A stretch of 33,380 nucleotides of DNA from an uncultured Eggerthellaceae bacterium. GTDB taxonomy: Bacteria; Actinomycetota; Coriobacteriia; Coriobacteriales; Eggerthellaceae. The stretch is taken from assembly GCA_949840905.1 (NCBI GenBank), contig CATKXW010000024.1:1-33380 (forward strand), written 5' to 3'. Positions 14,454 to 22,507 of this stretch are shown one piece after another. The position numbers and the translations under genes are program-made. The first letter of the stretch is position 1. Every line of letters starts with the position of its first letter. The notes under the pieces are model-generated. The model did no database searches and was not told where the DNA came from. It was given only the letters and a program-made list of their open reading frames with translations.

Positions 14454-15641
14454 TCAGCGGCTGATGAACCTGGTGCCAAGACGCACGAGAGCGGGCAGTC
14501 CGGGAAGCTGGAGGCGACGCCTCACAGCGGCTAGCTCGTCAGGGATGGCGATATGCTGCGGGCACTTCTCCACGCAAGCCCCGCAGCGCACGCAATCGCT
14601 CGCGTAATGCGGCTCGCCCACCATGGTGCCGCAGGCGGTGATGTACTGCTGCATGCCCTGGAACCAGCCATGGGCGTACGAAGCGTTGTAGGCGGCGAAG
14701 TCGGCTGGGATGTTCACGCCCTTCGGACACGGCAGGCAATAGCCGCAGCCGGTGCAAGGCACCTTGTAGCTGCGAGCGATCGATTCGCGTGCCGCCTCGA
14801 CGGCCGTTCGCTCGGCATCGGAGAGCGAACCGGGCAGCGCCGTAGAAGCTGTCGCAGCGTTCTCGCGCAACTGCTCAAGGGCGCTCATCCCCGAGAGGAC
14901 CACCGTCACCTCCGGGTGGTCCCACACCCAACGCAACGCCAAACGCGCTGCGTCCTCGCTCTCGCCCGCTTCTGCCAATGCTTCCCGTGCCGCGCGCGGC
15001 AGCTCGGCTGCTAGCTTGCCGCCGAGGAGCGGCTCCATCACGATGACGGGCAGTCCGCGCTCGGCCGCGGCCCGCAGCCCTGCCGTGCCCGCCTGGTAAT
15101 GCTCGTTCATATAGTTGTACTGGATCTGGCAGAAGTCCCAGTCGTGAGCGTCGAGCAGCAACGGGAAGTCGGCTTCGGGCCCGTGATAGGAGAACCCGAT
15201 CCGCCCGATGCGTCCGCTGCCTTTCTGCTCCTTCGCCCATTCGGGCAAGCCGAGCGCCTGCAAGCGCTCCCATGCGCTCGCGCTGGTCACGTTGTGCACC
15301 AGATAGTAATCGACATGATCGGTACCCAAGCGCTCCAGCGAACGTTCCAGGTAGCGGTCGAAGTCCTCCCGCGATTCGCAGCGCGGAATAGGCAGCTTCG
15401 TCGCTAGGTTCACCTTCTCGCGCAGCCCCGGATTCCGTGAGAAGATCCGACCCAGCGCCGCTTCGCTGCCGTTATAGATGTAAGCCGTATCGAGGTAGTT
15501 GACGCCGAGTTCGACCGCCTCGCGCACGAGGCGCTCAGCCGCGTCGACATCGACGCGCCCCGCAGAAGACGGGAAACGCATGCAGCCGAGCCCCAAGGCT
15601 GACAACTCCTTGCCGCATGCCGCATCAACCCTGAATTGCAT
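14454..15641 (-). CDS. Aldo-keto reductase with C-terminal [4Fe-4S] ferredoxin domain
   Basis: 395 residues. The N-terminal ~280 residues form the TIM barrel of aldo-keto reductases: LGLGCMRFP, NYLDTAYIYNGSE (catalytic Asp/Tyr), ATKLPI (Lys), YYLVHNV (His), and GFSYHG. The last ~110 residues carry two cysteine clusters, CTGCGYCLPCPKGVNIP and CVRCGACVEKCPQHI, i.e. two Fe-S centres. This fusion is common in anaerobes and probably couples ferredoxin-type electrons to carbonyl or related reduction; the substrate is unknown. Start at 15641 (MQFRVDA) follows GGAAGG. Transcribed divergently from a TetR gene across two operator-like palindromes. Confidence 0.87.
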   Translation of the reverse strand: MQFRVDAACGKELSALGLGCMRFPSSAGRVDVDAAERLVREAVELGVNYLDTAYIYNGSEAALGRIFSRNPGLREKVNLATKLPIPRCESREDFDRYLERSLERLGTDHVDYYLVHNVTSASAWERLQALGLPEWAKEQKGSGRIGRIGFSYHGPEADFPLLLDAHDWDFCQIQYNYMNEHYQAGTAGLRAAAERGLPVIVMEPLLGGKLAAELPRAAREALAEAGESEDAARLALRWVWDHPEVTVVLSGMSALEQLRENAATASTALPGSLSDAERTAVEAARESIARSYKVPCTGCGYCLPCPKGVNIPADFAAYNASYAHGWFQGMQQYITACGTMVGEPHYASDCVRCGACVEKCPQHIAIPDELAAVRRRLQLPGLPALVRLGTRFISR

Positions 15642-15664
15642 CGCCGCCCACCCTTCCGTAGAAT

Positions 15665-15722
15665 AAGTTGCCTCGCGTAACTTCACTAGCATGAATATAA
15701 GTTGCAGAATGCAACTTGTCAA
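15665..15722 (-). promoter_or_regulatory. Promoter with paired operators between aldo-keto reductase and TetR genes
   Basis: For the reductase: TTGACA (15717-15722), 17 nt, TATATT (15694-15699). Two 19-bp operators: O2 at 15699-15717, AAGTTGC-AGAAT-GCAACTT (perfect), fills the spacer; O1 at 15665-15683, AAGTTGC-CTCGC-GTAACTT (one mismatch), lies downstream of the start point. Centres are 34 bp apart. The layout predicts tight repression of the reductase by the divergent TetR protein. Confidence 0.78.
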
Positions 15723-15740
15723 CCAACGGATAGGGAGGCC

Positions 15741-16415
15741 ATGACCGCCACCGACGACCAGACCTACCGGCGCGCACGCACCGAAGAGCAGAAGCGGCAG
15801 CGGCTCGACGACATCCTCGACGTGACGGAATCGCTGTTGGATAGCGGTCCGTACCGCGCCATCACGCTGAGCGCCATCGCCGAGCAGCTCGGCTACTCAC
15901 GTGCGAATCTCGCGCATTACGTAGGCACGAAAGAGGAGATCCTGCTCCTTCTCTACGTGCGCTGCCTACAGCAGCTCTTCGATGAGATGCAGCGGATAGA
16001 CCCGACCGATCTGAGCGTGGAAACGCCCGACGACATGCGCCGTAGCGCCATAACGCTAGCGGCTCTGGTCGCGCGTCATCGCGACTTCGGGCGCATCGGC
16101 GCGCTGCTGGCGAGCCTCATCGAAACGAACGTGGGCCTCGAGTGCCTGACCGCCTGCAAGCGCGACATCGTAGAGGTGATCGACGGCGCATCGAGGCTGC
16201 TCGTGAAGTGGGGCCTTCTCGCCGACGACGCGAGCGCTGGGCGCTTCCTGCTCGATCTTGCCAACTACGCCGCCGGTCTCTATCCGGCCGCCCATCCGCT
16301 GCCGATCCAACAGGAAGCCGCGGCGGCCGTCGGCTACCCGATCCCGGACTATGAGAGCGCCCTCGCCTCGCATATCGCCACCCAGCTCGCCGGTCATCGC
16401 GCTTTGCAGTCCTGA
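15741..16415 (+). CDS. TetR-family regulator of the aldo-keto reductase
   Basis: 224 residues. HTH in the first ~70: LDVTESLLDSGPYRAITLS, then IAEQLGYSRANLAHYVGTKEEIL, as in TetR. The rest is an all-helical ligand domain without a recognised signature. Start at 15741 (MTATDDQ) follows GGGAGG; the longer frame from 15702 starts inside the operator and is rejected. Divergent from the reductase gene; the intergenic palindromes are its probable sites. Ligand unknown, plausibly the reductase substrate or an electrophile. Confidence 0.83.
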   Translation: MTATDDQTYRRARTEEQKRQRLDDILDVTESLLDSGPYRAITLSAIAEQLGYSRANLAHYVGTKEEILLLLYVRCLQQLFDEMQRIDPTDLSVETPDDMRRSAITLAALVARHRDFGRIGALLASLIETNVGLECLTACKRDIVEVIDGASRLLVKWGLLADDASAGRFLLDLANYAAGLYPAAHPLPIQQEAAAAVGYPIPDYESALASHIATQLAGHRALQS

Positions 16416-16431
16416 ACGGAAACCGCTGACG

Positions 16432-16465
16432 CGAAGGGAGAGACGGTGCGGCTCTGTCCCCTTCG
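16432..16465. terminator. Hairpin between convergent TetR and nitroreductase genes
   Basis: CGAAGGG...AGAG pairs with CTCT...CCCTTCG around a GC-rich loop, in the 72-nt gap between convergent stops. Likely bidirectional terminator. Confidence 0.45.
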
Positions 16466-16487
16466 TGATGACCTCTCTACGAGAAAG

Positions 16488-17630
16488 CTACCTCTGCGGA
16501 AGATCACGAGATCCAAGGACCGTCACGTAATCAGTCAGGTCGCGCCTCACCAGAGCATTGCGGCCATACTCGTCCGTCAGACCGATCCTCAGGATCATTT
16601 GAGGGAAAGAGGTGCAGTTCAGCTGCTCGCTCAGAGAGCTTCGCCTTCCCTCGATCTCAAGAGGAGCGCTCATCGGCTGAACCGAGAGCCCGAGCTCGGT
16701 GCAGAGCAGCCACGCCCGCTGCACGACTCTCCCCGCCTCGATCAAAGCCAGCGGCTCATCGTCTCCCTCGATGACGAGGAAGGCGCCGCAGTCGCTCGTT
16801 TGGGCCCGCGCCATCTCCACTCCTTGGGCAGCGAACGCATCTCCTTCGGCGCTTCCATGGTCGGTCGTCAAGTAGTACAGCGCTTTCTTGAACCTTCCCA
16901 AGCCTAGCATGTCGGCCGAGATGCCATCTTTGCTCTGAAGCACCTCCGCATCAGAGAATCGCATCCAGCGGCCCAGTTCACTACGATGCGCGACGTTCGC
17001 CGACTGCTCTTCTACCGCGCCCATGATGATCCGCTGGATGCTTTCGAACTCTGAAGTCCCCTTCGGGAAACAACGTAGCGCCGGATCGCAGGCGAGCAGA
17101 GCTTCGATCTGATCTGGGCTCGGCGGCTCGGCGTGGAAACTGCGCTTATCGGTATGCCGCGTGAGCAGAATGTCCAGTCTCTCCCGATCCGTTCTCCCTA
17201 CCTGCTGAGGGCCGTAGGAAATGATCGCCGTCAAGGCAGAGGGTCCGTCCGACGCTTCGCTGCGGTACTCCACTGAAGCGTCGTATCCGTACGCGGCGAA
17301 GCCCTCCATCAGCGATTCGATATAGCATCCGAGCGTGATGAACGCCTCATGATGCTCTGGATCGGCCACGGCCAAGCACCTCTCCTTGTCGAGCTCGACC
17401 TGCACTCGGCGTTCCTGCGGATCGATCGTCACCTTCCAAGGCTGCGTGTTATGGGAGTTGGCGGCTAGCGAACCGACGTACAGCGCTTCGCATACCTCCC
17501 CATCGACTCCCTCGAGGGCTTTCTGCGTGTCCACTGAAAGCGGGCTTCCCAGCACGTACATCGCGATACCGCCTCCTATCAGGGCGGTCCCGATGACCGC
17601 TGCCATGACCTTCATCGCCATCTTCAGCAT
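16488..17630 (-). CDS. Acg-like nitroreductase-fold protein with N-terminal membrane anchor
   Basis: 380 residues. Residues ~5-30 form a hydrophobic helix (AMKVMAAVIGTALIGGGIAMYV), so the enzyme is anchored or exported. The body has the duplicated nitroreductase fold of the Acg family: ANSHNTQPWKV near residue 63, TRHTDKRSFH near 160, and a C-terminal half with RVVQRAWLLCTELGLSVQPMSAP. Acg proteins bind flavin but many lack nitroreductase activity. Start at 17630 (MLKMAMK) follows GAGGAGG and overlaps the TetR stop (ATGCTGA), giving a coupled TetR-nitroreductase operon. Substrate unknown. Confidence 0.78.
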   Translation of the reverse strand: MLKMAMKVMAAVIGTALIGGGIAMYVLGSPLSVDTQKALEGVDGEVCEALYVGSLAANSHNTQPWKVTIDPQERRVQVELDKERCLAVADPEHHEAFITLGCYIESLMEGFAAYGYDASVEYRSEASDGPSALTAIISYGPQQVGRTDRERLDILLTRHTDKRSFHAEPPSPDQIEALLACDPALRCFPKGTSEFESIQRIIMGAVEEQSANVAHRSELGRWMRFSDAEVLQSKDGISADMLGLGRFKKALYYLTTDHGSAEGDAFAAQGVEMARAQTSDCGAFLVIEGDDEPLALIEAGRVVQRAWLLCTELGLSVQPMSAPLEIEGRRSSLSEQLNCTSFPQMILRIGLTDEYGRNALVRRDLTDYVTVLGSRDLPQR

Positions 17631-18280
17631 GACGGGACCTCCTCGCATCCGTTCAGCCCGTACACCAGATCGATGAACGCACGGTCCAGAAATCCTTCAT
17701 CAAGACCCAGAAGCTCGTAGTAGGCTCTCTTGCTCTCGGCCATGCGCACGATCCCCGTTATCGCGCTCCAGAAGTACGCGGCGACCCGATCTGCGCCGTT
17801 CTGCGCTCCAACGATGCCAAGATCGGACCCCTTGCGCATCATGATCGAAACGGTCTCGGTGAGTCGTAGACCCGCCTTGTAGATATCCCGATAGATGCCA
17901 GGTGAGCTCGTATCGTCCGCATCGACCGGAATGTCGCCGATCATCCCCTCGAAATAGAAAGGATGTTCCCGACAAAGGGCCAGGATCGCATGGCACATCC
18001 GCAAATAGGATCGATTCCATGCCTTGCGCGTTCTCGCCTCTTCGCTGGAAATGCGCTCCAGCGTGCAACAGAGCTCCAGCATATGCTGATAGACCAGATA
18101 GAAGTAGATCTCTTCTTTGTTCTGGAAGTAGACGTAGAGGGTCGCTTTGCCGTAACCCGCTGCTCTCGCGATCTCATCGACCGTAGTAGCGGAGACGCCC
18201 TTCTTCTCGAAAAGGAGCGAGGCTGCCGAGGATATGGCTTCTCGGTGCGCGCTGGGAAGCTCTTTCTTGCGTCTGCCCAT
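17624..18280 (-). CDS. TetR-family regulator of the Acg-like gene
   Basis: 218 residues, beginning MGRRKKELPSAHREAI. HTH: AASLLFEKKGVSATTVDEIA, then RAAGYGKATLYVYFQNKEEI, the most typical TetR domain of the window. The C-terminal domain is helical with several Cys (CCTLERI, GCEEVPSC) that could matter for redox sensing, though this is not shown. It is the first gene of the operon with the Acg-like protein, coupled by a 7-nt overlap, and stands under a promoter whose -10 overlaps a perfect palindrome. Confidence 0.86.
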   Translation of the reverse strand: MGRRKKELPSAHREAISSAASLLFEKKGVSATTVDEIARAAGYGKATLYVYFQNKEEIYFYLVYQHMLELCCTLERISSEEARTRKAWNRSYLRMCHAILALCREHPFYFEGMIGDIPVDADDTSSPGIYRDIYKAGLRLTETVSIMMRKGSDLGIVGAQNGADRVAAYFWSAITGIVRMAESKRAYYELLGLDEGFLDRAFIDLVYGLNGCEEVPSC

Positions 18281-18300
18281 GAGCTATCCTTCGAACATAT

Positions 18301-18348
18301 TAATTGAACTAATAGTTCAATTATAGATGCTCCATCAAGCGATCGCAA
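18301..18348 (-). promoter_or_regulatory. Promoter and operator of the TetR/Acg-like operon
   Basis: Minus-strand TTGCGA (18343-18348), 17 nt, TATAAT (18320-18325). A perfect 10-3-10 palindrome at 18301-18323 (TAATTGAACT-AAT-AGTTCAATTA) overlaps the -10 and start point, so the TetR product likely represses itself. Confidence 0.78.
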
Positions 18349-18379
18349 CCGCACAAGACGATCGCGCCGGGATGAACCG

Positions 18380-18901
18380 CTAGGCGATGCCGCCGTAGGC
18401 GACCAGCTCGCTCAGGGGGATGCGCTGGGTCGCATGACGGAGCGGATCGGCTGCCGGCTCAGCTGAGCGGCCGATCGCGAGGATGTTCACCGGCTCCCAT
18501 CCGCTCGGAAGGTCAAGGCCGCATCGGATAGCCTCAGGGTCGAACCAGCAGATCCAGACGCTTCCCAGCCCCTCGGCCGTGGCCTGCAGCATCATGTGAT
18601 CGGTCAGGATGGCCGCATCGGTCTCGGCCGACGACCACCCGTCGGCCGGGCGCCGCCACGCCTTCGCGCGATCGACGCACACGACGATGACGAGCGGGGC
18701 ACCGTAAGCGTCCGCACCTCTCGCCACCTTCGCGCGCTCCTCTTCGCTCTGTAGCACATAGAGCCGCACCGGCTGCCTGTTCGCAGCGGTAGGTGCCGCA
18801 TGCGCCGCCTCCACGATGCGCCTCACCTTCTCAGGATCGATCGCCTCCGCTTCGAAGCTCCTCACCGAATAACGCCTATGTGCCAATTCCGAGAAATCCA
18901 T
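18380..18901 (-). CDS. Nitroreductase-family flavoprotein
   Basis: 173 residues, the size of compact nitroreductases. Begins MDFSELAHRRYSVRSF, the family-typical flavin-binding R-R-S-x-R-x-F start, continues with AAHAAPTAANRQPVRLYVL, DHMMLQATAEGLGSVWI and NILAIGRSAE. FMN-dependent NAD(P)H oxidoreductases of this type reduce nitro compounds, quinones or related electrophiles. Start 18901 follows AAAGGAAG; the longer frame to 19105 runs across the divergent promoter region and is rejected. Divergent from an HxlR regulator, a common pair. Confidence 0.87.
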   Translation of the reverse strand: MDFSELAHRRYSVRSFEAEAIDPEKVRRIVEAAHAAPTAANRQPVRLYVLQSEEERAKVARGADAYGAPLVIVVCVDRAKAWRRPADGWSSAETDAAILTDHMMLQATAEGLGSVWICWFDPEAIRCGLDLPSGWEPVNILAIGRSAEPAADPLRHATQRIPLSELVAYGGIA

Positions 18902-19022
18902 GCTCGCTTCCTTTCGTGGTATCGCGTTCTCGTTCCTAGCGACCACGATAGAGGATGCTGACCGAATGGGAAGAACGCACCTTTTCGGTATATACTTCCC
19001 AAAACGATAGTGAGGAGCTCTT
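18902..19022. promoter_or_regulatory. Divergent control region of nitroreductase and HxlR genes
   Basis: Contains GGTATATACTTCCC around 18987 with palindrome GTATATAC and an outer inverted repeat GGGAAG / CTTCCC. The TATACT box could serve the HxlR gene, but no good -35 is seen, as expected for a promoter under HxlR control. Confidence 0.45.
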
Positions 19023-19355
19023 ATGGGACGGATCGACCCCGGAACCTTCAGCTGCCCCGTCGATGCGACCATCTCGCTGATCGGCGGCAAGTACAAGGCC
19101 GTCATCCTCTGGCATCTGCGTGACGAGACGCTGCGCTACAGCGAGATCCACCGTCGCGTTCCGAGGGCGACCGACAAGATGCTCGCCCAGCAGCTGCGCG
19201 AGCTGGAACGCGACGGCTTGCTGAACCGCACGGTCTATCCCGTGGTCCCGCCCAAGACCGAGTACGCGCTCACGCCTTTAGGGAAGACGCTGATCCCTGT
19301 GCTGGATTCCCTCTGCGATTGGGGCAACGACTATCTCGGATCGCTCGCGGACTGA
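19023..19355 (+). CDS. HxlR-family winged-helix regulator
   Basis: 110 residues. Family markers: CPVDATISLIGGKYKAVILWHL near the start, RYSEIHRRVPRATDKMLAQQL (recognition helix region), LERDGLLNRTVYPVVPPKTEYALTPLG (wing). The N-terminal Cys of FSCPVD is conserved in redox-sensing members (YodB/HypR type). GAGGAG precedes ATG 19023. It probably controls the divergent nitroreductase in response to quinones or nitro compounds; inference from family and layout. Its 3' end is duplicated in tandem (separate entry). Confidence 0.88.
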   Translation: MGRIDPGTFSCPVDATISLIGGKYKAVILWHLRDETLRYSEIHRRVPRATDKMLAQQLRELERDGLLNRTVYPVVPPKTEYALTPLGKTLIPVLDSLCDWGNDYLGSLAD

Positions 19356-19396
19356 GGATCGGGGCAACGACTACCTCGAATCGCTCGCGGACTGAG
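19317..19396 (+). repeat. 40-bp tandem duplication of the HxlR 3' end
   Basis: 19317-19356 and 19357-19396 are direct repeats with three substitutions. Each holds the last ~12 codons and the TGA stop; the second copy is beyond the stop and thus untranslated. A recent local duplication that has begun to drift. Confidence 0.75.
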
Positions 19397-19987
19397 CGAT
19401 GGATCGACCGTCCATCCTCTTCGTCCGCCAGCGGAGCACGAGCACCGATCAGCCTCGTATCGAGCACCGCACAGAGCGTCCGCCCATCACGACGAGCTGA
19501 GGACACGACAGTTCTTCGTCGTCCTTCGCGCTCGATGGCGCGAGCATCTTCGCAGATCCTTCCCCTGATCGATACGGAACGCGATCTTGCGCAAAATCTC
19601 CATCTTGCCGAAAGACCCGAGCATCATCTCATGACCTTTCGATGAGAAGAGCGGGCGCGGATGCAGAAAGCGGCATCTCGATCGAAGGCCCGAAGTAGCA
19701 TGGGCGAAAGACCCGCCAGAACACGTGCTCGCTTTCGAGACGGAGAGTGCTACAATGCGGACGTATCGTTTCAGCGGAGCCTTTGGCAAGCGCCGCTTCG
19801 AGTGAGGATAGGTGCATGAAGAACTAGCGATGCCCACTGGGCGCCCACATCACGACCACTGCCGTCCAGGCCGCGCTGTCGAGGGTGCTGCATCGCTACG
19901 CACGATCTTCCGCTCTTCCCGACTGGGGACCATTTCCCGGTCAGAACCGCCCTTCCGCGCGGCCTCCCGAATGCGAGGAGCGCTGCT
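19397..19987. other. Gene-poor stretch and leader of the ABC-F gene
   Basis: About 590 nt. A weak hairpin GATGGA / TCCATC follows the HxlR repeat. A minus frame 19627-19487 (46 codons, MMLGSFGKMEILRK..., AAAGG upstream) might be a remnant gene, unproven. A TACAAT box at ~19751 could be the -10 of the ABC-F gene, giving a leader of ~230 nt in which a 3-codon frame (ATG AAG AAC TAG at 19815) sits behind GAGGATAGG; ABC-F genes are often attenuated by such leaders. Confidence 0.35.
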
Positions 19988-21475
19988 ATGCAACTGGATC
20001 TCTCCCATATCGACTACACCTACCCTGGTGCCGCTGCACCTGCGTTGCACGGGATCGACGCGGTCTTCCCCTGCGGCTGGACCGGCATCATCGGCGATAA
20101 CGGCTGCGGCAAGACCACGCTCGCGCTCATCGCCGCGCGCCTGCTGAAGCCCGACGCCGGATCCGTCCACCCGCAGCTGTTCTCGGCCTATTGCCCTCAG
20201 GATTCCACGGAAGCTCCGCCCGATCTGCTCGACTTCGCCTCCGACTGGAGCCGTGAAGGCAGACGGGTGCGCGATCTGCTGAACATCGATGACGAATGGC
20301 TCTGGCGCTATCCCACGCTCTCGGGCGGTCAGCAGAAGCGCCTCCAGATCGCGTGCGCGCTGCGAGTTCGCCCCGACGTGCTGGTGCTGGACGAACCCAC
20401 TAACGACCTGGACAGCGACACGCGCGAGCTGGTGGAACGCGCGTTGGTCTCCTTTCGGGGCATCGGGCTGCTCATCTCCCATGATCGCGCGCTGCTGGAT
20501 GCGCTCGTCGAACGATGCCTGATGTTCGAGAACGGTCGAGCCATCATGCGCCCAGGAGGATACACGCAGGTCAGCGGCCAGGCAACGCAGGAACGGAGCA
20601 CGGCGCTCAAAGAGCGCGAGAAGGCACGGCGCGAGGCGGATCGCCTCAAGGCGGAATCGCGGCGGCGCAACGAGGAGGCGGCGCGTCAGCGCTCCAAACG
20701 CAGCCGAAGCGGCTTGGACGCGCGCGACAGCGATGGCAGGGAGCGCATCGGGCGTGCGATCGTTTCGGGCAAAGACGGCGTGGCCGGCAAGCTCGCGACC
20801 GCGATGGAGCGTCGGCTCGTCCGAGCAGAGGCCGAGCTGGACGCTCGACAGGTCGCGAAGCGCTACGAAGCGCGCATCGACGACTACGGCAGCATGGCGC
20901 GAGGCCGCTACGTCGCGCATGTGGAAGAAGGGGCGATCCAAGCCGGCGAGTTCGTCTTGCGAACGCCTGAGCTGTGGGTCGGTCCGCGCGATCGCGTAGG
21001 CTTGTGCGGCGCCAACGGCACGGGCAAGAGCCTCCTCGTGCGCCAGCTTCGCGAAACGGTGCCGCCCAGTGTACGGACCGCGTACCTTCCGCAAGAGGTG
21101 AGCGCCACCGAGCGCGAGCGAGCGCTCGACCTGCTGCGAGGCCACGACGCGCAGCAGCGCGGGCGCATCCTAGCGCTAGTGGCCCGCCTCAACTCCGACC
21201 CGGAACGACTGCTCGACGGTGCCTCGCTCAGTCCCGGTGAGCTGCGCAAGCTGTTGCTGGCCGAGCAGCTTCTGCGCGATCCGAGCTTCCTAGTGCTGGA
21301 CGAGCCCACCAACCACTTGGATGTCGGCTCCATAGAGGCGCTACAGCATCTGCTCGCTGGCTTTCCGGGCGCTGTGCTGCTGGTGTCGCATGATGCGACC
21401 CTGGTCGAGGCCGTATCGACGGCGCGCTGGCAGACCGAGGCGCAGGATGGCTCATGTCGGGTGCGCGTCATCTGA
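19988..21475 (+). CDS. ABC-F family ATPase (ribosome-associated or resistance type)
   Basis: 495 residues with two ABC domains and no membrane helices, as in ABC-F proteins that act on the ribosome. Domain 1: Walker A GDNGCGKTT (residues 36-44), signature LSGGQQKRL, Walker B VLVLDEPTNDLD. Linker of ~80 residues, very rich in Arg/Glu/Ala (coiled coil, the interdomain arm). Domain 2: Walker A GANGTGKS, signature-like LSPGELRKL, Walker B FLVLDEPTNHLD, and LLVSHD. Both Walker B Glu are present. Either an antibiotic-protection protein or a housekeeping translation factor; the short arm and its solitary setting fit the former, but this cannot be decided. GAGGAG lies upstream of ATG 19988. Confidence 0.88.
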   Translation: MQLDLSHIDYTYPGAAAPALHGIDAVFPCGWTGIIGDNGCGKTTLALIAARLLKPDAGSVHPQLFSAYCPQDSTEAPPDLLDFASDWSREGRRVRDLLNIDDEWLWRYPTLSGGQQKRLQIACALRVRPDVLVLDEPTNDLDSDTRELVERALVSFRGIGLLISHDRALLDALVERCLMFENGRAIMRPGGYTQVSGQATQERSTALKEREKARREADRLKAESRRRNEEAARQRSKRSRSGLDARDSDGRERIGRAIVSGKDGVAGKLATAMERRLVRAEAELDARQVAKRYEARIDDYGSMARGRYVAHVEEGAIQAGEFVLRTPELWVGPRDRVGLCGANGTGKSLLVRQLRETVPPSVRTAYLPQEVSATERERALDLLRGHDAQQRGRILALVARLNSDPERLLDGASLSPGELRKLLLAEQLLRDPSFLVLDEPTNHLDVGSIEALQHLLAGFPGAVLLVSHDATLVEAVSTARWQTEAQDGSCRVRVI

Positions 21476-21595
21476 TCGCTCGACGGCACATCCATCCGCC
21501 TCGCAAGAGGTTTCCGCTCTCGTTACGGTTCGACGCCGCGGTGCAGCGCGCGCCTGAGCGCGCGGTAGAATGCGAGCGGAGCGAACCGGACGCAA

Positions 21596-21627
21596 CGATA
21601 CGACGATACGACGACACGACGACACGA
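21596..21627. repeat. 8-bp minisatellite, four units, before the ZIP gene
   Basis: CGATACGA twice then CGACACGA twice, exactly 8 bp each, ending a few bases before the AAGGAAGG ribosome binding site of the transporter gene. The length of such a repeat could vary and change promoter or leader spacing. Confidence 0.65.
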
Positions 21628-21643
21628 CGAAGGAAGGTGCACC

Positions 21644-22438
21644 ACGGACGATCCCGTTCTCATAGGCGTCTGCCTGGCGCTGCTCGTGCCGTTTCTCGGC
21701 AACACGCTCGGCGCAGCCTTCGTCTTCCCGTTGCGCGACGGCATGAGCGAACGGTTCCAGAAGGTGCTGCTGGGCTTCGCCGCCGGCGTCATGATCGCTG
21801 CGAGCGTATGGAGCCTGATCATCCCGTCGTTGGAAGCAGCCGAGGGCACGGGGGTGCCCGCATGGCTGCCGGCGGCTGCGGGCTTTCTGGCCGGCATGCT
21901 CTTGCTGCTGGTGATCGACCACTTCACACCGCATCTCCATGTGGGCGCGACCGAGTCCGAAGGGGTGGATGCTAGTCTGAAGAAGTCCACCATGACCATC
22001 ATCTCGCTGGCCATCCATAACCTGCCCGAGGGCATGGCGGTGGGCGTGGTGCTCGCAGGGTTCATCGACGGCGACAGCTCGCTCACGCTATCGGCCGTGG
22101 CCGCCATATCCATCGGCATCGCCATCCAGAACGTTCCCGAAGGCGCCATCGTCTCGATGCCGCTGCTCTCCCACGGCGTGAGCAAGCCCAAGGCGTTCGC
22201 GCTGGGGACCTTGTGCGGTGCGGTCGAACCGTTGGGCGTGCTGCTCATGCTGGCGGTCACCAGCCTGATGACCCCGCTGCTCCCCTACGTGCTCGCTTTC
22301 GCGGCCGGTGCCATGATGTACGTAGTAGCCGAGGAGCTGATTCCCGAAACGCAACAGGGCCGACATACCAACCTGGGCACCATCGGACTGGGTGCCGGCT
22401 TCGTTCTCATGATGATCCTCGACGTGGCTCTCGGCTGA
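21644..22438 (+). CDS. ZIP-family metal transporter, start codon unclear
   Basis: About 264 residues from ACG 21644, or 250 from GTG 21686. Typical ZIP membrane protein importing Zn2+ or another divalent metal: TM4 has HNLPEGMAVG, TM5 has QNVPEGAIV, and the loop DHFTPHLHVG has His for metal. Eight helices are expected; helix 1 (VLIGVCLALLVPFLGNTLGAAFVF) begins before the GTG, so that start would cut it. The natural start should be ~7 nt after AAGGAAGG (21630-21637), where the frame shows ACG GAC GAT, not ATG. No ATG, GTG or TTG lies in frame nearby. Either a rare ACG start or a lost start codon. The gene stands alone after the ABC-F gene. Confidence 0.78.
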   Translation, partial: TDDPVLIGVCLALLVPFLGNTLGAAFVFPLRDGMSERFQKVLLGFAAGVMIAASVWSLIIPSLEAAEGTGVPAWLPAAAGFLAGMLLLLVIDHFTPHLHVGATESEGVDASLKKSTMTIISLAIHNLPEGMAVGVVLAGFIDGDSSLTLSAVAAISIGIAIQNVPEGAIVSMPLLSHGVSKPKAFALGTLCGAVEPLGVLLMLAVTSLMTPLLPYVLAFAAGAMMYVVAEELIPETQQGRHTNLGTIGLGAGFVLMMILDVALG

Positions 22439-22507
22439 TCGTGCAAAGCGCCCGATGGACGGGCGTCATCGCCTTCGGTGCTGTCCGCCGATCCCGGCTC
22501 TTCCGGC

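Noticed and set aside
16430..16470. An eighth REP-like copy (GGGAGAGAC...CTGTCCCCTTCG)
   Set aside because: Lacks the CCTAATG core; better explained as a terminator hairpin.
19850..21145. Long minus-strand frame (431 codons) opposite the ABC-F gene
   Set aside because: Antisense shadow of a GC-rich gene; no motifs or ribosome binding site, Arg/Gln/Ala-rich composition.
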